Source: Globicatella sanguinis NBRC 15551
Lineage (GTDB): Bacteria > Bacillota > Bacilli > Lactobacillales > Aerococcaceae
Direction of reading: 5' to 3'
DNA length: 32,029 nt
NCBI RefSeq assembly: GCF_001552295.1
Contig: NZ_BCQX01000011.1
Location: 1-32,029 of the forward strand
Part shown: positions 1 to 7,866 of the stretch, one piece after another
Layout of the letters: every line of letters begins with the position of its first letter
How positions within the stretch are numbered: the stretch's first letter is position 1
Program-made: the position numbers and the translations under genes
The notes under the pieces: model-generated
Seen by the model: only the letters and a program-made list of their open reading frames with translations
The model's database searches: none
What the model was told of the DNA's origin: nothing

Positions 1-3000
1 TAGACTTGAATAACTTTTACTTCACCTTTTACTAAATCAGGATTTTCTACAAATTCGGTAGTAAATGGAATTGGTTTAGTACTTGTTGTAACGACTTGTT
101 CAATCTTACCTGTACCGACCAATACAACTTGATTTACTGGTGCTTTCGTTATTTCTTTTGAAACGGTTGCTTCGCCATAAGGTTTACTATTTAACATTGG
201 GGTAGTAGTGGTAATCTTTTGTTCACCATTAACACCAACAGTTTGAACTTTTTCTTCACCTTCTGGAAGATCAGCAGTTTCAATTCTTTCTGTTTTAAAC
301 GGAATAGCTTTAGTTGTAGTTTCAACTTTATCTACCACGACACCAGTACCAACATATACTATTTGAGATATTGGTAATTTGACCACTTCTTTTGACACAG
401 TCGTATCTCCGAATTGTATGTCATTTATCATTGATTTTGAAATTGTTGTTACACTTTCTCCATTTACACCATTTTTATAAACTATTTCTTCCCCAACCAA
501 TAATTCAGCTGATTCAATATATTCAATCTCAAATGGAATCTGTTCATTTACTATTTCTTTTAAATACGTAATCTTACCCGTTCCGATTTCAATAATTTCA
601 TCAAATGTATTTGATACTACTTCTTTACTTCTGAAAGGTCCCTCAATCATTTTAGAGCCTTGATACAATGTTTTAGTAGTATATTCTATTTTGCCATCAA
701 GACCATTCTGTAAAATACTGATATAACCCGATGGTAATTCAGAATTTTGAATATATTTTGTTCTATATGGAATAATTTCAATCTCTTTTTCAACTTTTTC
801 AATTAAATTATTTAGAACTTCAAACTTAACTGGAGTTAGACCATTTATGAATGAAGCATAAGCTCCATAATTCCATTCATTATTAACTACATATTCAGTT
901 AATGAATATTCAGTTTCAACAGCATCAACTGGAAGCACAAAATTTAATATGATAGATTGTGTGCCATCTTGATTTTGCTTTACAGTAAAACCCTTGTTAT
1001 TTTGTGAGGTCCACATTTTACTTTCATCCCAACGTCTTGATACTTGGGCGTATATATTGTTAATAGTGCTATTGTCATTTATTAAAAATTCTAACTTAAC
1101 TTCTTCTCCAGGTTTATAATAATACTTGTCAAACTTTACATCAATAATTTCTGGAAGCACTGCCGTTGTTGGAGGCTGTTTATTATCTCCATTTGGTAAT
1201 ACGATAAAGTCTCGATTAATTATTTCATCTCCAAAATTGAGATACAGATTTTTATTAGTATTTTCAATTTTTACCTCTTCAAAGGTATACATGGTTTCTG
1301 ATATATTTGGAGGCAAATCAATAGTATGTTCTAACGTATATGTGCCATTTAAATTATCCGTAATATTTGTTAATTTGGGAATATAATAAAACCTAGTATA
1401 TCTAGGATTATTATTCGAATCTGAAAACAGTTTAATATTCATTTCTGAAATTTCAGTTGAGGATTCAATTAATGAAATTATTTTTATTGGTTCTCCTGAT
1501 TGATATAATTCTTTTTCAGGTGAAATACTAATCAAATTTAATACATCTTCTTTAGGTGGCATTGTACCAATTTCAACAATCTCATCAATTGTGGGTTTCA
1601 AAATGATTCGATTATGAAATTCTCTATCTCCATATATTCTACCATTCAAATAGTATTGTGTATAAGTTACTTCTTCTAGGCCCTTCTCACCTTGTCGAAC
1701 AATATTTCTGATATCGATTGGCAAATCTGGTACTTGATAAATAATTTGGTCAAATGGTATTTCAATTTCTTCGGTGACAGTCTCTGATGTCAAGATTCCT
1801 GTACCAACTTTTATTATTTCATTAACAGGCTCCTTATATTCCTCCGAAACTACATGTGGTTCAACTAACATTTCGGAACCAAAAACTGTTTGACTAATCG
1901 TTTGACTAATCGAACCATTTTGACCGGTTTGAATTAACGCTCTGACGCCTTCTCTCAGCTCAGAATCTTCAATAATGATTGTTTCAAATGGAATTATTTC
2001 TTCTCTAGTTGAAATTCTCTCTTCCGGCTCATACATAATATCAATGGGAACTTCAACATAAGGTATGTTTGCAAAACTATTATCCATACTTGCAGTTACA
2101 TAATTCCCCCATTCATCTTCTAAGTTTACCTCTGTAAGATAATATCTAGAGCTAGGGGTTTTATCATTCGTCGGGAAATCGAACTCTATTCTATAATAAC
2201 CTTCAGAATCTGTTGAAATTCTTGCTATTTTATCCTGAGATAATTCCGCTTTACCTATTCCTGAAGGATTTGTTAATCTAATTTTTCCATTTTTAATATT
2301 ACTATCTTCTTTTGCTTTAATCATGTAGGTGATAGTTTCCCCGGATTTGTATGCACTTTGTGATGACTTTATTTCCAATATTTCTGGAACAGAAAATTCT
2401 TCACCAATTTGTGAAACTACACCAAATTCTGTGTAATTAATATTACTATAATCTAATATAAGTTGGTTTCCCCATTCATCTTGTAATGTCAACCAATAAG
2501 GTGAAAAAGCAGTTGTATCAATTATATTTGACGTATCCAAAGTAAAATTAATACTGATTACACTGTCATTATTTTTTGTAATGTTCTGTGGTTTTAACGT
2601 AATAAAATCAGTTCCACCATAAGGTAGTCTAATTTTTGAACCTGCCAATGTAAGTGAGACATCTGTGACTGTTTCGCTCTCTTCTCTAACATTTACTGTG
2701 ATATTAATGGGTTCACCAGTAGAATAATATAATTTATCGGTAACAAGTGAAACAAATTTTGGTGCATATATGTCCTGTGTGGGAATATTCGCTCGGTTTA
2801 AAAATGTACCAGAAGATATTTCTAATTCACTATCTTCAGTATTTTTTTGAATTATATCTGATGATTCTAAAGAATTTTCAAAAATATTATTATCATTTTC
2901 TCCCACAATTTCTGATGTTTTAGGTTCTAAATTTTCAGAAAATGTATAGTTATCACTATTGTCTTCGATAATAATTTCTTCCGAGCTAAGATTTTCATTA

Positions 3001-3323
3001 GAAAAACTTACGGACAAAGCAATATCCTGTACTTCATCCAATGAAGTTGGAATATTAGTTTCAACCTCTTCTTCTGGATCACCGATGTCTTCAATAACAG
3101 TAACTTCCTTAATTTCATTATCATCTTCGGAAATAGTCTCAACTTCTGAATCCACAGGTACATTATTTACAATAAGTGAATCACTAACAACATCATCAAT
3201 GTTTTCAGCTGCGACATTAATTATTTTAGTGTTTGATATACTTATCAATAAAAAAACACCAACAATGCAACTTACTAAGCCATTATTGGTTTTTCTTAAT
3301 GCATACCGATTTTTTCTCTCCAT
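1..3323 (-). CDS. G5-domain / Ig-like repeat cell-surface protein, YSIRK-type signal (C-terminus outside window)
   Basis: I translated this minus-strand frame by hand; it stays open from the ATG at 3321-3323 to the window edge (1107 residues), so it is partial at the 3' end. GGGAGAG lies 7-8 nt before the ATG. The N-terminus (RYALRKTNNGLVSCIVG, residues 6-22) is a YSIRK/GxxS-type signal peptide, which in Gram-positive cocci directs wall-anchored proteins to the septum. Residues about 40-185 are acidic and low in complexity. After that come Ig-like modules in two pairs (about 186-421 and 594-837) alternating with G5 domains (about 440-587 and from 845 on). G5 domains are recognised by the IPF...G.NG...VGTG pattern and occur in Aap/SasG-type biofilm adhesins and in peptidoglycan-associated enzymes. 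A wall-sorting motif would be expected beyond the window. The role as adhesin is inferred; its ligand cannot be read from the sequence. Confidence 0.9.
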   Translation of the reverse strand, partial: MERKNRYALRKTNNGLVSCIVGVFLLISISNTKIINVAAENIDDVVSDSLIVNNVPVDSEVETISEDDNEIKEVTVIEDIGDPEEEVETNIPTSLDEVQDIALSVSFSNENLSSEEIIIEDNSDNYTFSENLEPKTSEIVGENDNNIFENSLESSDIIQKNTEDSELEISSGTFLNRANIPTQDIYAPKFVSLVTDKLYYSTGEPINITVNVREESETVTDVSLTLAGSKIRLPYGGTDFITLKPQNITKNNDSVISINFTLDTSNIIDTTAFSPYWLTLQDEWGNQLILDYSNINYTEFGVVSQIGEEFSVPEILEIKSSQSAYKSGETITYMIKAKEDSNIKNGKIRLTNPSGIGKAELSQDKIARISTDSEGYYRIEFDFPTNDKTPSSRYYLTEVNLEDEWGNYVTASMDNSFANIPYVEVPIDIMYEPEERISTREEIIPFETIIIEDSELREGVRALIQTGQNGSISQTISQTVFGSEMLVEPHVVSEEYKEPVNEIIKVGTGILTSETVTEEIEIPFDQIIYQVPDLPIDIRNIVRQGEKGLEEVTYTQYYLNGRIYGDREFHNRIILKPTIDEIVEIGTMPPKEDVLNLISISPEKELYQSGEPIKIISLIESSTEISEMNIKLFSDSNNNPRYTRFYYIPKLTNITDNLNGTYTLEHTIDLPPNISETMYTFEEVKIENTNKNLYLNFGDEIINRDFIVLPNGDNKQPPTTAVLPEIIDVKFDKYYYKPGEEVKLEFLINDNSTINNIYAQVSRRWDESKMWTSQNNKGFTVKQNQDGTQSIILNFVLPVDAVETEYSLTEYVVNNEWNYGAYASFINGLTPVKFEVLNNLIEKVEKEIEIIPYRTKYIQNSELPSGYISILQNGLDGKIEYTTKTLYQGSKMIEGPFRSKEVVSNTFDEIIEIGTGKITYLKEIVNEQIPFEIEYIESAELLVGEEIVYKNGVNGESVTTISKSMINDIQFGDTTVSKEVVKLPISQIVYVGTGVVVDKVETTTKAIPFKTERIETADLPEGEEKVQTVGVNGEQKITTTTPMLNSKPYGEATVSKEITKAPVNQVVLVGTGKIEQVVTTSTKPIPFTTEFVENPDLVKGEVKVIQV
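3..791 (-). repeat. G5 domains 3 to 6 (the last cut by the window edge)
   Basis: Residues about 845-916, 925-994, 1003-1073 and 1081-1107. The last copies are the most alike (IPFKTERIETADLPEG and IPFTTEFVENPDLVKG), with VGTG closings. More copies probably continue outside the window, so the true number is unknown. Confidence 0.85.
813..1544 (-). repeat. Second pair of Ig-like modules in the surface protein
   Basis: Residues about 594-708 and 722-837 repeat the module of the first pair: ELYQSGEPIKI and YYYKPGEEVKL align with its opening strand, and NNEWNYG with the closing DEWGN. The whole protein therefore repeats a module-module-G5-G5 super-unit. Confidence 0.7.
1563..2006 (-). repeat. G5 domains 1 and 2
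   Basis: Residues about 440-509 and 518-587. Both begin with an IPF motif (IIPFETIII, EIPFDQIIY), carry a central G.NG or GEKG turn, and close with the VGTG/IGT signature that names the family. Copy 2 is the more diverged. Confidence 0.85.
2061..2768 (-). repeat. First pair of Ig-like modules in the surface protein
   Basis: Residues about 186-304 and 312-421 are two diverged copies of a ~115-residue module. Each starts with a Y.SGE.I-type strand (YYSTGEPINI and YKSGETITYM) and ends near a DEWGN segment. The pattern resembles bacterial Ig-like folds, but the exact family is not certain. Confidence 0.7.
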
Positions 3324-3374
3324 AAGATATCTCTCCCAATATTTATTTTAACGCAAAGCTTATAATTAATATCA

Positions 3375-3402
3375 ATATTATCACGTTAGTCTTTTTTTGC
3401 AA
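3375..3402 (-). promoter_or_regulatory. Likely promoter of the G5 surface protein
   Basis: On the minus strand TTGCAA (3397-3402) is followed after 16 bases by TATA-like TAATAT (3375-3380), leaving a leader of about 45 bases before the ATG at 3323. This is the best sigma-A-like pair in the gap. Confidence 0.5.
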
Positions 3403-3690
3403 TACTAAAATATATGTTTGTATATTAAATATTTATTACAATATTTTTTAAGTTTATTTTAAATCAATTTTCTGATTACAATTAACAAAATACCCTATTA
3501 ACAGCATTTTATGCTAATGATTTATAATTTAAGTTAAAAAATATTTTCAATATTAAATATATTTTACTTCTTGCCCACTCCCTCTTAATTGATTCGCTGT
3601 TAGGCGAAGGCTAATGAGGTAAAGCTTATTTTCAAGTATGGCTTTCTATTTTTAATCTGCGTTAAAAATTTAGCAACGCCCTTCGTATAT
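3403..3690. other. Gene-free AT-rich gap between surface protein and galU
   Basis: No supported ORF on either strand. A small dyad TTCGC-TGTTAG-GCGAA lies at 3593-3608. A purine-rich minus-strand stretch at about 3567-3592 (GAGGGAGTGGGCAAGAAG) resembles the GAGGCTGGGCAAAAAG sequence near the right end of the window. Nothing else was recognised. Confidence 0.5.
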
Positions 3691-3720
3691 AAAAATTCGG
3701 CGAGCCTCAGCCCGCCGATT
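3691..3720 (-). terminator. Rho-independent terminator after galU
   Basis: Read on the minus strand, TCGGCGGGC-TGAG-GCTCGCCGA forms a GC-rich stem with one G-U pair and a four-base loop, followed by ATTTTT. It begins about 15 bases after the galU stop codon. Confidence 0.88.
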
Positions 3721-3734
3721 AATATATTCATTTA

Positions 3735-4607
3735 CTATAATGCCTCTGCAATCTTCTTAACGAAGTCTTTTAGTTCTTCGCCAATTTCTTGGTGTTCTAA
3801 ACCTACTAAAATACTTGATTTCATGAATTCTAATTTATTCCCTACGTCAAAACGTTGGCCATTAAATTCTTTAGCAAAGACGCGTTGGGTTTTATTTAAG
3901 GTATCAATCGCATCGGTTAATTGAACTTCGCCACCCGCACCGACTTCTTGTTTTTCTAATAAATCAAAGATTTCTGGTGTTAATAAGTAACGACCAATAA
4001 TCGCTAAATCACTTGGTGCGTCTTCCATTTTTGGTTTTTCAACGAATTTTTTAACATTATATAGGCCTTCTTCTAATTGGCTCTCTATGTCGATAACACC
4101 ATATTTACTAATGTCTTCCATCGGCATTTTCATGACTGCAATGTTTGAGGCATGATTTTGTTCATAAGCATCGATTAATTGTTTAGTTAGAGGCACTTCG
4201 TCACGCATGATGTCATCACCTAACATCACCACAAAGGGTTCGTCACCGATAAAGCTTTTAGCTTGTAGTACCGCATCACCTAATCCTTTTGGATAGGGTT
4301 GGCGCACAAAGAACATTCTAATACCAGTTGTTTCACGGACGATATCTAATAACTCTTGTTTACCTTTCATCTCAAGGTTAGATTCTAATTCAATGTTAGA
4401 GTCAAAGTGGTCTTCAATCGCACGTTTACTTTTTCCAGTTACGATTAAAATCTCTTCAATTCCTGAAGCTAATGCTTCTTCTACAATAAATTGAATCGAT
4501 GGTTTATCAACAATTGGAATCATTTCCTTAGCAATTGCTTTGGTTGCTGGTAAAAAGCGTGTTCCAAGTCCTGCTGCTGGAATCACAGCTTTTCTAACTT
4601 TAGACAT
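3735..4607 (-). CDS. galU: UTP--glucose-1-phosphate uridylyltransferase
   Basis: Makes UDP-glucose from UTP and glucose-1-phosphate in the cytoplasm, the donor for glycolipid, teichoic acid and capsule synthesis and the substrate of the dehydrogenase encoded next door. The 290 residues match the usual bacterial GalU length. The nucleotidyltransferase start is clear: [17 protein letters not shown] (residues 8-24) with the later [10 protein letters not shown] and VEKP segments. GAAAGAGG lies 8 nt before the ATG. The gene diverges from the HTH-UGD gene across a 187-bp gap and ends in its own strong hairpin, so it is a single-gene unit. A TACAAT -10 element (4648-4653, minus) precedes it, with a 10-bp palindrome sitting at its -35 position. 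Confidence 0.96.
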   Translation of the reverse strand: MSKVRKAVIPAAGLGTRFLPATKAIAKEMIPIVDKPSIQFIVEEALASGIEEILIVTGKSKRAIEDHFDSNIELESNLEMKGKQELLDIVRETTGIRMFFVRQPYPKGLGDAVLQAKSFIGDEPFVVMLGDDIMRDEVPLTKQLIDAYEQNHASNIAVMKMPMEDISKYGVIDIESQLEEGLYNVKKFVEKPKMEDAPSDLAIIGRYLLTPEIFDLLEKQEVGAGGEVQLTDAIDTLNKTQRVFAKEFNGQRFDVGNKLEFMKSSILVGLEHQEIGEELKDFVKKIAEAL

Positions 4608-4670
4608 ATATATACCTCTTTCTATTCAATATTTAATGATTGATTTCATTGTACACTATTTTAACGCATT

Positions 4671-4680
4671 ACGCTAGCGT
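4671..4680. promoter_or_regulatory. 10-bp palindrome at the -35 position of galU
   Basis: ACGCTAGCGT is a perfect palindrome. It lies 17 bases upstream of a TACAAT -10 hexamer (4648-4653, minus strand) for galU, in place of a good -35 box. It may be a protein-binding site; no regulator can be named from sequence alone. Confidence 0.4.
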
Positions 4681-4784
4681 TTTGTTATTTAAAATATCAA
4701 TATCTAATAAAAATTTGCTTTTTAACACAATTATCGGTATAATTTTGCTTGTTACTAAATAAAAATGTTACTTTAAATAACAAA
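4681..4784. promoter_or_regulatory. Candidate autoregulatory operator array of the HTH-UGD protein
   Basis: TTTGTTATTTAAA at 4681-4693 has an exact 13-bp inverted copy, TTTAAATAACAAA, at 4772-4784; the two arms flank the promoter. The right arm lies inside a near-palindrome GTTACTTTAAATAAC (4767-4781), and a related direct copy GTTACTAAATAA starts at 4751. The right arm also abuts the ribosome site AAAGGAG. The arrangement suits a dimeric XRE-type repressor acting on its own promoter, possibly by looping. The repeats are seen; the binding is inferred. Confidence 0.5.
4715..4743 (+). promoter_or_regulatory. Promoter of the HTH-UGD gene
   Basis: TTGCTT (4715-4720), a 17-base spacer, then a perfect TATAAT (4738-4743). 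The predicted start near 4750 falls at the edge of the repeated GTTACT sequences. Confidence 0.75.
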
Positions 4785-4794
4785 GGAGTCCATT

Positions 4795-6264
4795 ATGAAA
4801 AAATTATCAGTTCAATTATTAGCTGAAAATGTTACGAACAAACGTAAAGCGAAAGATTTAACGCAAGCTCAATTATCAGAATTGACTGGCATCAACCGTT
4901 CTTTAATCGGACGTATTGAAAACTTAGACTACTTACCGATGATCAATCAATTAGAAAGCTTAGCAGAAGCATTGGATTTTGATGTGACTGAATTATTCGT
5001 AGAAGAAAAAGCTGAAACGGAAAAAGCAGCACCAAAATCATATAAAATTGCGGTTGCTGGAACAGGTTATGTTGGATTATCTTTAGCGGTCTTATTAGCA
5101 CAACATAATCAAGTGACAGCAGTTGATATCGTTCAAGAAAAAGTAGACATGATTAACAATAAAAAGTCACCTATTCAAGATGACTATATCGAACAATTTT
5201 TAGCAGAAAAGGATTTGAATTTAACGGCTACTTTAGATGGTGAAAAAGCATATGCTGAGGCGGATTATGTCATTATCGCGGCTCCAACTAATTATGATAG
5301 TAAATTGAATTTCTTTGATACTTCAGCTGTTGAGACAGTGATTGAGTTAGTATTAAAAGCTAATCCTAATGCGACGATGATTATTAAGTCAACCATTCCC
5401 GTTGGATATACTGAATCTGTTCGTAAAAAATACAATACAAAAAACATCTTATTCAGTCCAGAGTTCTTACGTGAATCAAAAGCATTATACGATAACTTAT
5501 ATCCTTCACGTATTATCGTTTCTTGTGATGAAGAATCGCGTGAACAAGCAGAAATCTTTGCACAATTATTACAAGCTGGCGCATTAATTGACGATGTCCC
5601 TACCTTATTTATGGGATTCACAGAAGCAGAAGCGGTTAAATTATTCGCCAATACCTACTTAGCCTTACGTGTTTCCTATTTCAATGAATTAGACACTTAT
5701 GCTGAGACTAAAGGTTTAAATACTAAAGACATTATCGATGGTGTTGGTTTAGATCCACGTATTGGCACCCACTATAATAACCCTTCATTTGGTTATGGTG
5801 GTTATTGCTTACCGAAAGATACAAAACAATTATTAGCTAACTTTGATGATGTTCCACAAAATATGATTACAGCGATTGTTGAATCAAACCGTACTCGTAA
5901 AGATTATATTGCAGATCGTGTATTAGAATTAAGTGGTGCGCATTCTTATGATGGCACTTGGGATGAGACGAGAGAAAAAGAGACGGTTATTGGGATTTAC
6001 CGCTTAACGATGAAGAGTAATTCTGATAACTTCCGTCAATCAGCGATTCAAGGCGTCATGAAACGAATCAAAGCGAAAGGTGCTAAAGTGGTCATTTATG
6101 AACCAACCTTAGAAGCAGGTACTACGTTCTTTGGCAGTGAAGTAATCGGTAACTTAGATGAATTCAAACAATTATCTCAAGCGATTATTGTAAACCGTTA
6201 TGATAGTCGATTAGATGACGTTAAAGATAAAGTATTTACACGCGATATCTTTATGAGAGATTAA
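4795..6264 (+). CDS. UDP-glucose 6-dehydrogenase with an N-terminal XRE-type helix-turn-helix domain
   Basis: Oxidises UDP-glucose to UDP-glucuronate with two NAD+. Residues about 1-70 form an XRE/Cro-type HTH ([20 protein letters not shown], 21-40), then a charged E/K/A linker (69-82). The Rossmann start follows ([15 protein letters not shown], 84-98). Family marks include the KSTIPVG and SPEFLRES segments, K282/N286 in the central domain, and the catalytic cysteine C338 in [11 protein letters not shown]. The dehydrogenase part (~407 residues) is full length. AAAGGAG lies 6 nt before the ATG. No methionine occurs between the HTH and the Rossmann fold (next Met is 119), so a separately started enzyme is unlikely and the fusion looks real. 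Neighbouring galU supplies its substrate. UDP-glucuronate would feed a capsule or glycolipid made by genes elsewhere. Confidence 0.92.
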   Translation: MKKLSVQLLAENVTNKRKAKDLTQAQLSELTGINRSLIGRIENLDYLPMINQLESLAEALDFDVTELFVEEKAETEKAAPKSYKIAVAGTGYVGLSLAVLLAQHNQVTAVDIVQEKVDMINNKKSPIQDDYIEQFLAEKDLNLTATLDGEKAYAEADYVIIAAPTNYDSKLNFFDTSAVETVIELVLKANPNATMIIKSTIPVGYTESVRKKYNTKNILFSPEFLRESKALYDNLYPSRIIVSCDEESREQAEIFAQLLQAGALIDDVPTLFMGFTEAEAVKLFANTYLALRVSYFNELDTYAETKGLNTKDIIDGVGLDPRIGTHYNNPSFGYGGYCLPKDTKQLLANFDDVPQNMITAIVESNRTRKDYIADRVLELSGAHSYDGTWDETREKETVIGIYRLTMKSNSDNFRQSAIQGVMKRIKAKGAKVVIYEPTLEAGTTFFGSEVIGNLDEFKQLSQAIIVNRYDSRLDDVKDKVFTRDIFMRD

Positions 6265-6270
6265 TAGATA

Positions 6271-6308
6271 AAAGAGTCTGAGAAAAATCTCAGGCTCTTT
6301 TTTCAATT
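6271..6308 (+). terminator. Rho-independent terminator of the HTH-UGD gene
   Basis: AGAGTCTGAGA-AAAA-TCTCAGGCTCT forms an 11-bp stem with one G-U pair, followed by a run of T, a few bases after the stop codon. Confidence 0.9.
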
Positions 6309-6620
6309 TTTTTCTTTAATTTGACTTCTACTTTTGTTGCAAATAAATGATTTTAAAATTAACTATTTTAAACAATTTCGTAGTTTTCTTTTTTATTAAT
6401 TTACACTTTATTCCTAAAAATAATTACATATTTTTGTAACTATATATTTTTTGAGCTAGAAGCTTTCCACCGTCTTAAATAAATACTCCTTTACAGTAAC
6501 TGAGAATGCATAAAAGCCACCATGTACTCCGATGCCTTCTCAGTCATCAAAATATACATGATAGCTTAACTAAATATACACAGCCGCAAACAATTGAATA
6601 TATATCAACCAAGCCATTAA
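6309..6620. other. Gene-free region left of the tandem repeat
   Basis: AT-rich with no supported gene. A 12-bp inverted repeat with one mismatch (CTGAGAATGCAT at 6500-6511 and ATGCCTTCTCAG at 6532-6543) encloses a 20-base loop. It sits in a short minus-strand open frame of 22 codons (6491-6559) that has no ribosome site and may be a remnant of a decayed gene. Confidence 0.4.
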
Positions 6621-6800
6621 GACGACTATGATACCATTCAACCACTGCGCTGATAATTAACGAATAATAATTTGATTGATTTTATCAAGTCTTTGCTCAG
6701 CGTCTTTAATCCACCAATCAATACCGCTCACCCACCGAGCTGATTATTAACGTACAATAATTTGATTGAATTTATCAAGTTTTGGACCAGCCTCATTCAT
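6621..6800 (-). repeat. Two ~90-bp imperfect tandem repeats downstream of mupG
   Basis: The segments 6649-6710 and 6739-6800 align without gaps at a spacing of exactly 90 bases, sharing the cores AATAATTTGATTGA and TTTATCAAGT; weaker similarity runs about 28 bases further on. Read on the minus strand in one frame the copies give LDKFNQIIVR-stop and LDKINQIIIR-stop. They could be duplicated gene tails or a DNA-level intergenic repeat. The first copy overlaps the mupG stop codon. Confidence 0.7.
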
Positions 6801-7866
6801 CAGTCAAAATATCTATTACTCTTCTAAACCTTATTTTCTGGCCACTATTATCTAAATCAAAAATAGAATGATAATCACTAGCAAGACTCCCAATGACATT
6901 GACTTTGTCGTCAGCTGGTAAATTTCTGCCTAGTATTTGTAATTCTCCTTCATAGCGTCCATATTTACGATTATCGATAGTGATGCTTCCTTTGTCCCGT
7001 TTTTGAGAATTTTTATCTGGCTGATAGGTATTGGCAACCAAGTTTTCTCTTAAATCGGATACTCTCAACAACATTTTGGGTGAATCCAAGCGAATGGTTA
7101 GTACTCGGTCATATAGCCATGTATAAGATTCTTCAAGGTTCACTGGTAAATCCATCACATCTTGATTGACATAATTATCAATTGCTTCAAGTTGTTGCGT
7201 TGATAATGCAAGATCTCCTAGAAATACCGCGTCCGCACCCCATTCAAGGAGTTTGCGATAGGCCAAAACTGGTGGCAAATGACGCGTGACTTCTACTGTC
7301 GGTAGTCCTAAAGCAAGCGGTCCACGTTTTGCTGTATCGCCAGCGATAAAGGCTAACACTTCAAAACCCTCATTTTTGAAAGTTTGATTGATGGCTACAA
7401 ACTGTTCGATATCGAGTCCTGTTTCGGGACGAGGATAAAAATTATGCATGACCATTATTTTATGACCTAATTGATCTTTTAAACGTAAAATTTCTTCCCT
7501 TTGTTTTTGCTGAGTTGAAGCATTGATGGTTAAATCGATATGCCGTGGTAATGTTGCAAGTTCCTCATAACTAATTCCAAAATCAATTCTTAAGTTATCA
7601 ATCGGGTATTCTTCAACGAGTTCAGTTAAATTTTTCACGTTTAAAAACTTTAGTGTATGGTGACTGACATCGGCAATGACATAAAATTGTTCGTTTTTCA
7701 ACCAAGCTAGCATTGTTTTAATTTTTGAAGCATAGTCACTGGATACCTCTTCTGGGATATGCAAGGAGGTGAATACTCTTCGTTCCTTGATCGCTAATTG
7801 AGTTAACCATTGCTTTTGCTCTTCAAAATGGCTAGCGTAGATGGAAAAGCCAAGTGGCTTATGCAT
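6793..7866 (-). CDS. mupG: 6-phospho-N-acetylmuramidase (DUF871 family)
   Basis: Cytoplasmic exo-hydrolase that splits MurNAc-6-phosphate-GlcNAc, the phosphorylated disaccharide delivered by MurP, into MurNAc-6-phosphate and GlcNAc. The 357-residue protein has the DUF871 layout: a TIM barrel starting with GFSIYASH (residues 6-13), with the IDFGISYEE segment, and a smaller C-terminal domain. AGAGGA lies 8 nt before the ATG. The gene overlaps the end of murP by 8 bp and closes the mur operon. The same four-gene set (murR, murQ, murP, mupG) is known from Staphylococcus aureus, which makes the assignment firm. No clear terminator follows; instead the tandem repeat begins at its stop codon. Confidence 0.92.
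   Translation of the reverse strand: MHKPLGFSIYASHFEEQKQWLTQLAIKERRVFTSLHIPEEVSSDYASKIKTMLAWLKNEQFYVIADVSHHTLKFLNVKNLTELVEEYPIDNLRIDFGISYEELATLPRHIDLTINASTQQKQREEILRLKDQLGHKIMVMHNFYPRPETGLDIEQFVAINQTFKNEGFEVLAFIAGDTAKRGPLALGLPTVEVTRHLPPVLAYRKLLEWGADAVFLGDLALSTQQLEAIDNYVNQDVMDLPVNLEESYTWLYDRVLTIRLDSPKMLLRVSDLRENLVANTYQPDKNSQKRDKGSITIDNRKYGRYEGELQILGRNLPADDKVNVIGSLASDYHSIFDLDNSGQKIRFRRVIDILTDE

Noticed and set aside
1126-3351. Plus-strand open frames at 1126-1386 and 2959-3351
   Set aside because: They lie antisense inside the long surface-protein frame, which has a signal peptide, ribosome site and recognisable domains. The plus-strand translations show serine-rich low-complexity sequence typical of shadows.
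5292-5651. Open frames on both strands within the dehydrogenase gene (5292-5651 minus, 5402-5587 plus)
   Set aside because: The UGD frame is continuous with all family motifs; the others match nothing and lack suitable ribosome sites.
6491-6559. 22-codon minus-strand frame as a small gene
   Set aside because: No ribosome site precedes its ATG and it contains an inverted repeat; kept only as a possible remnant.
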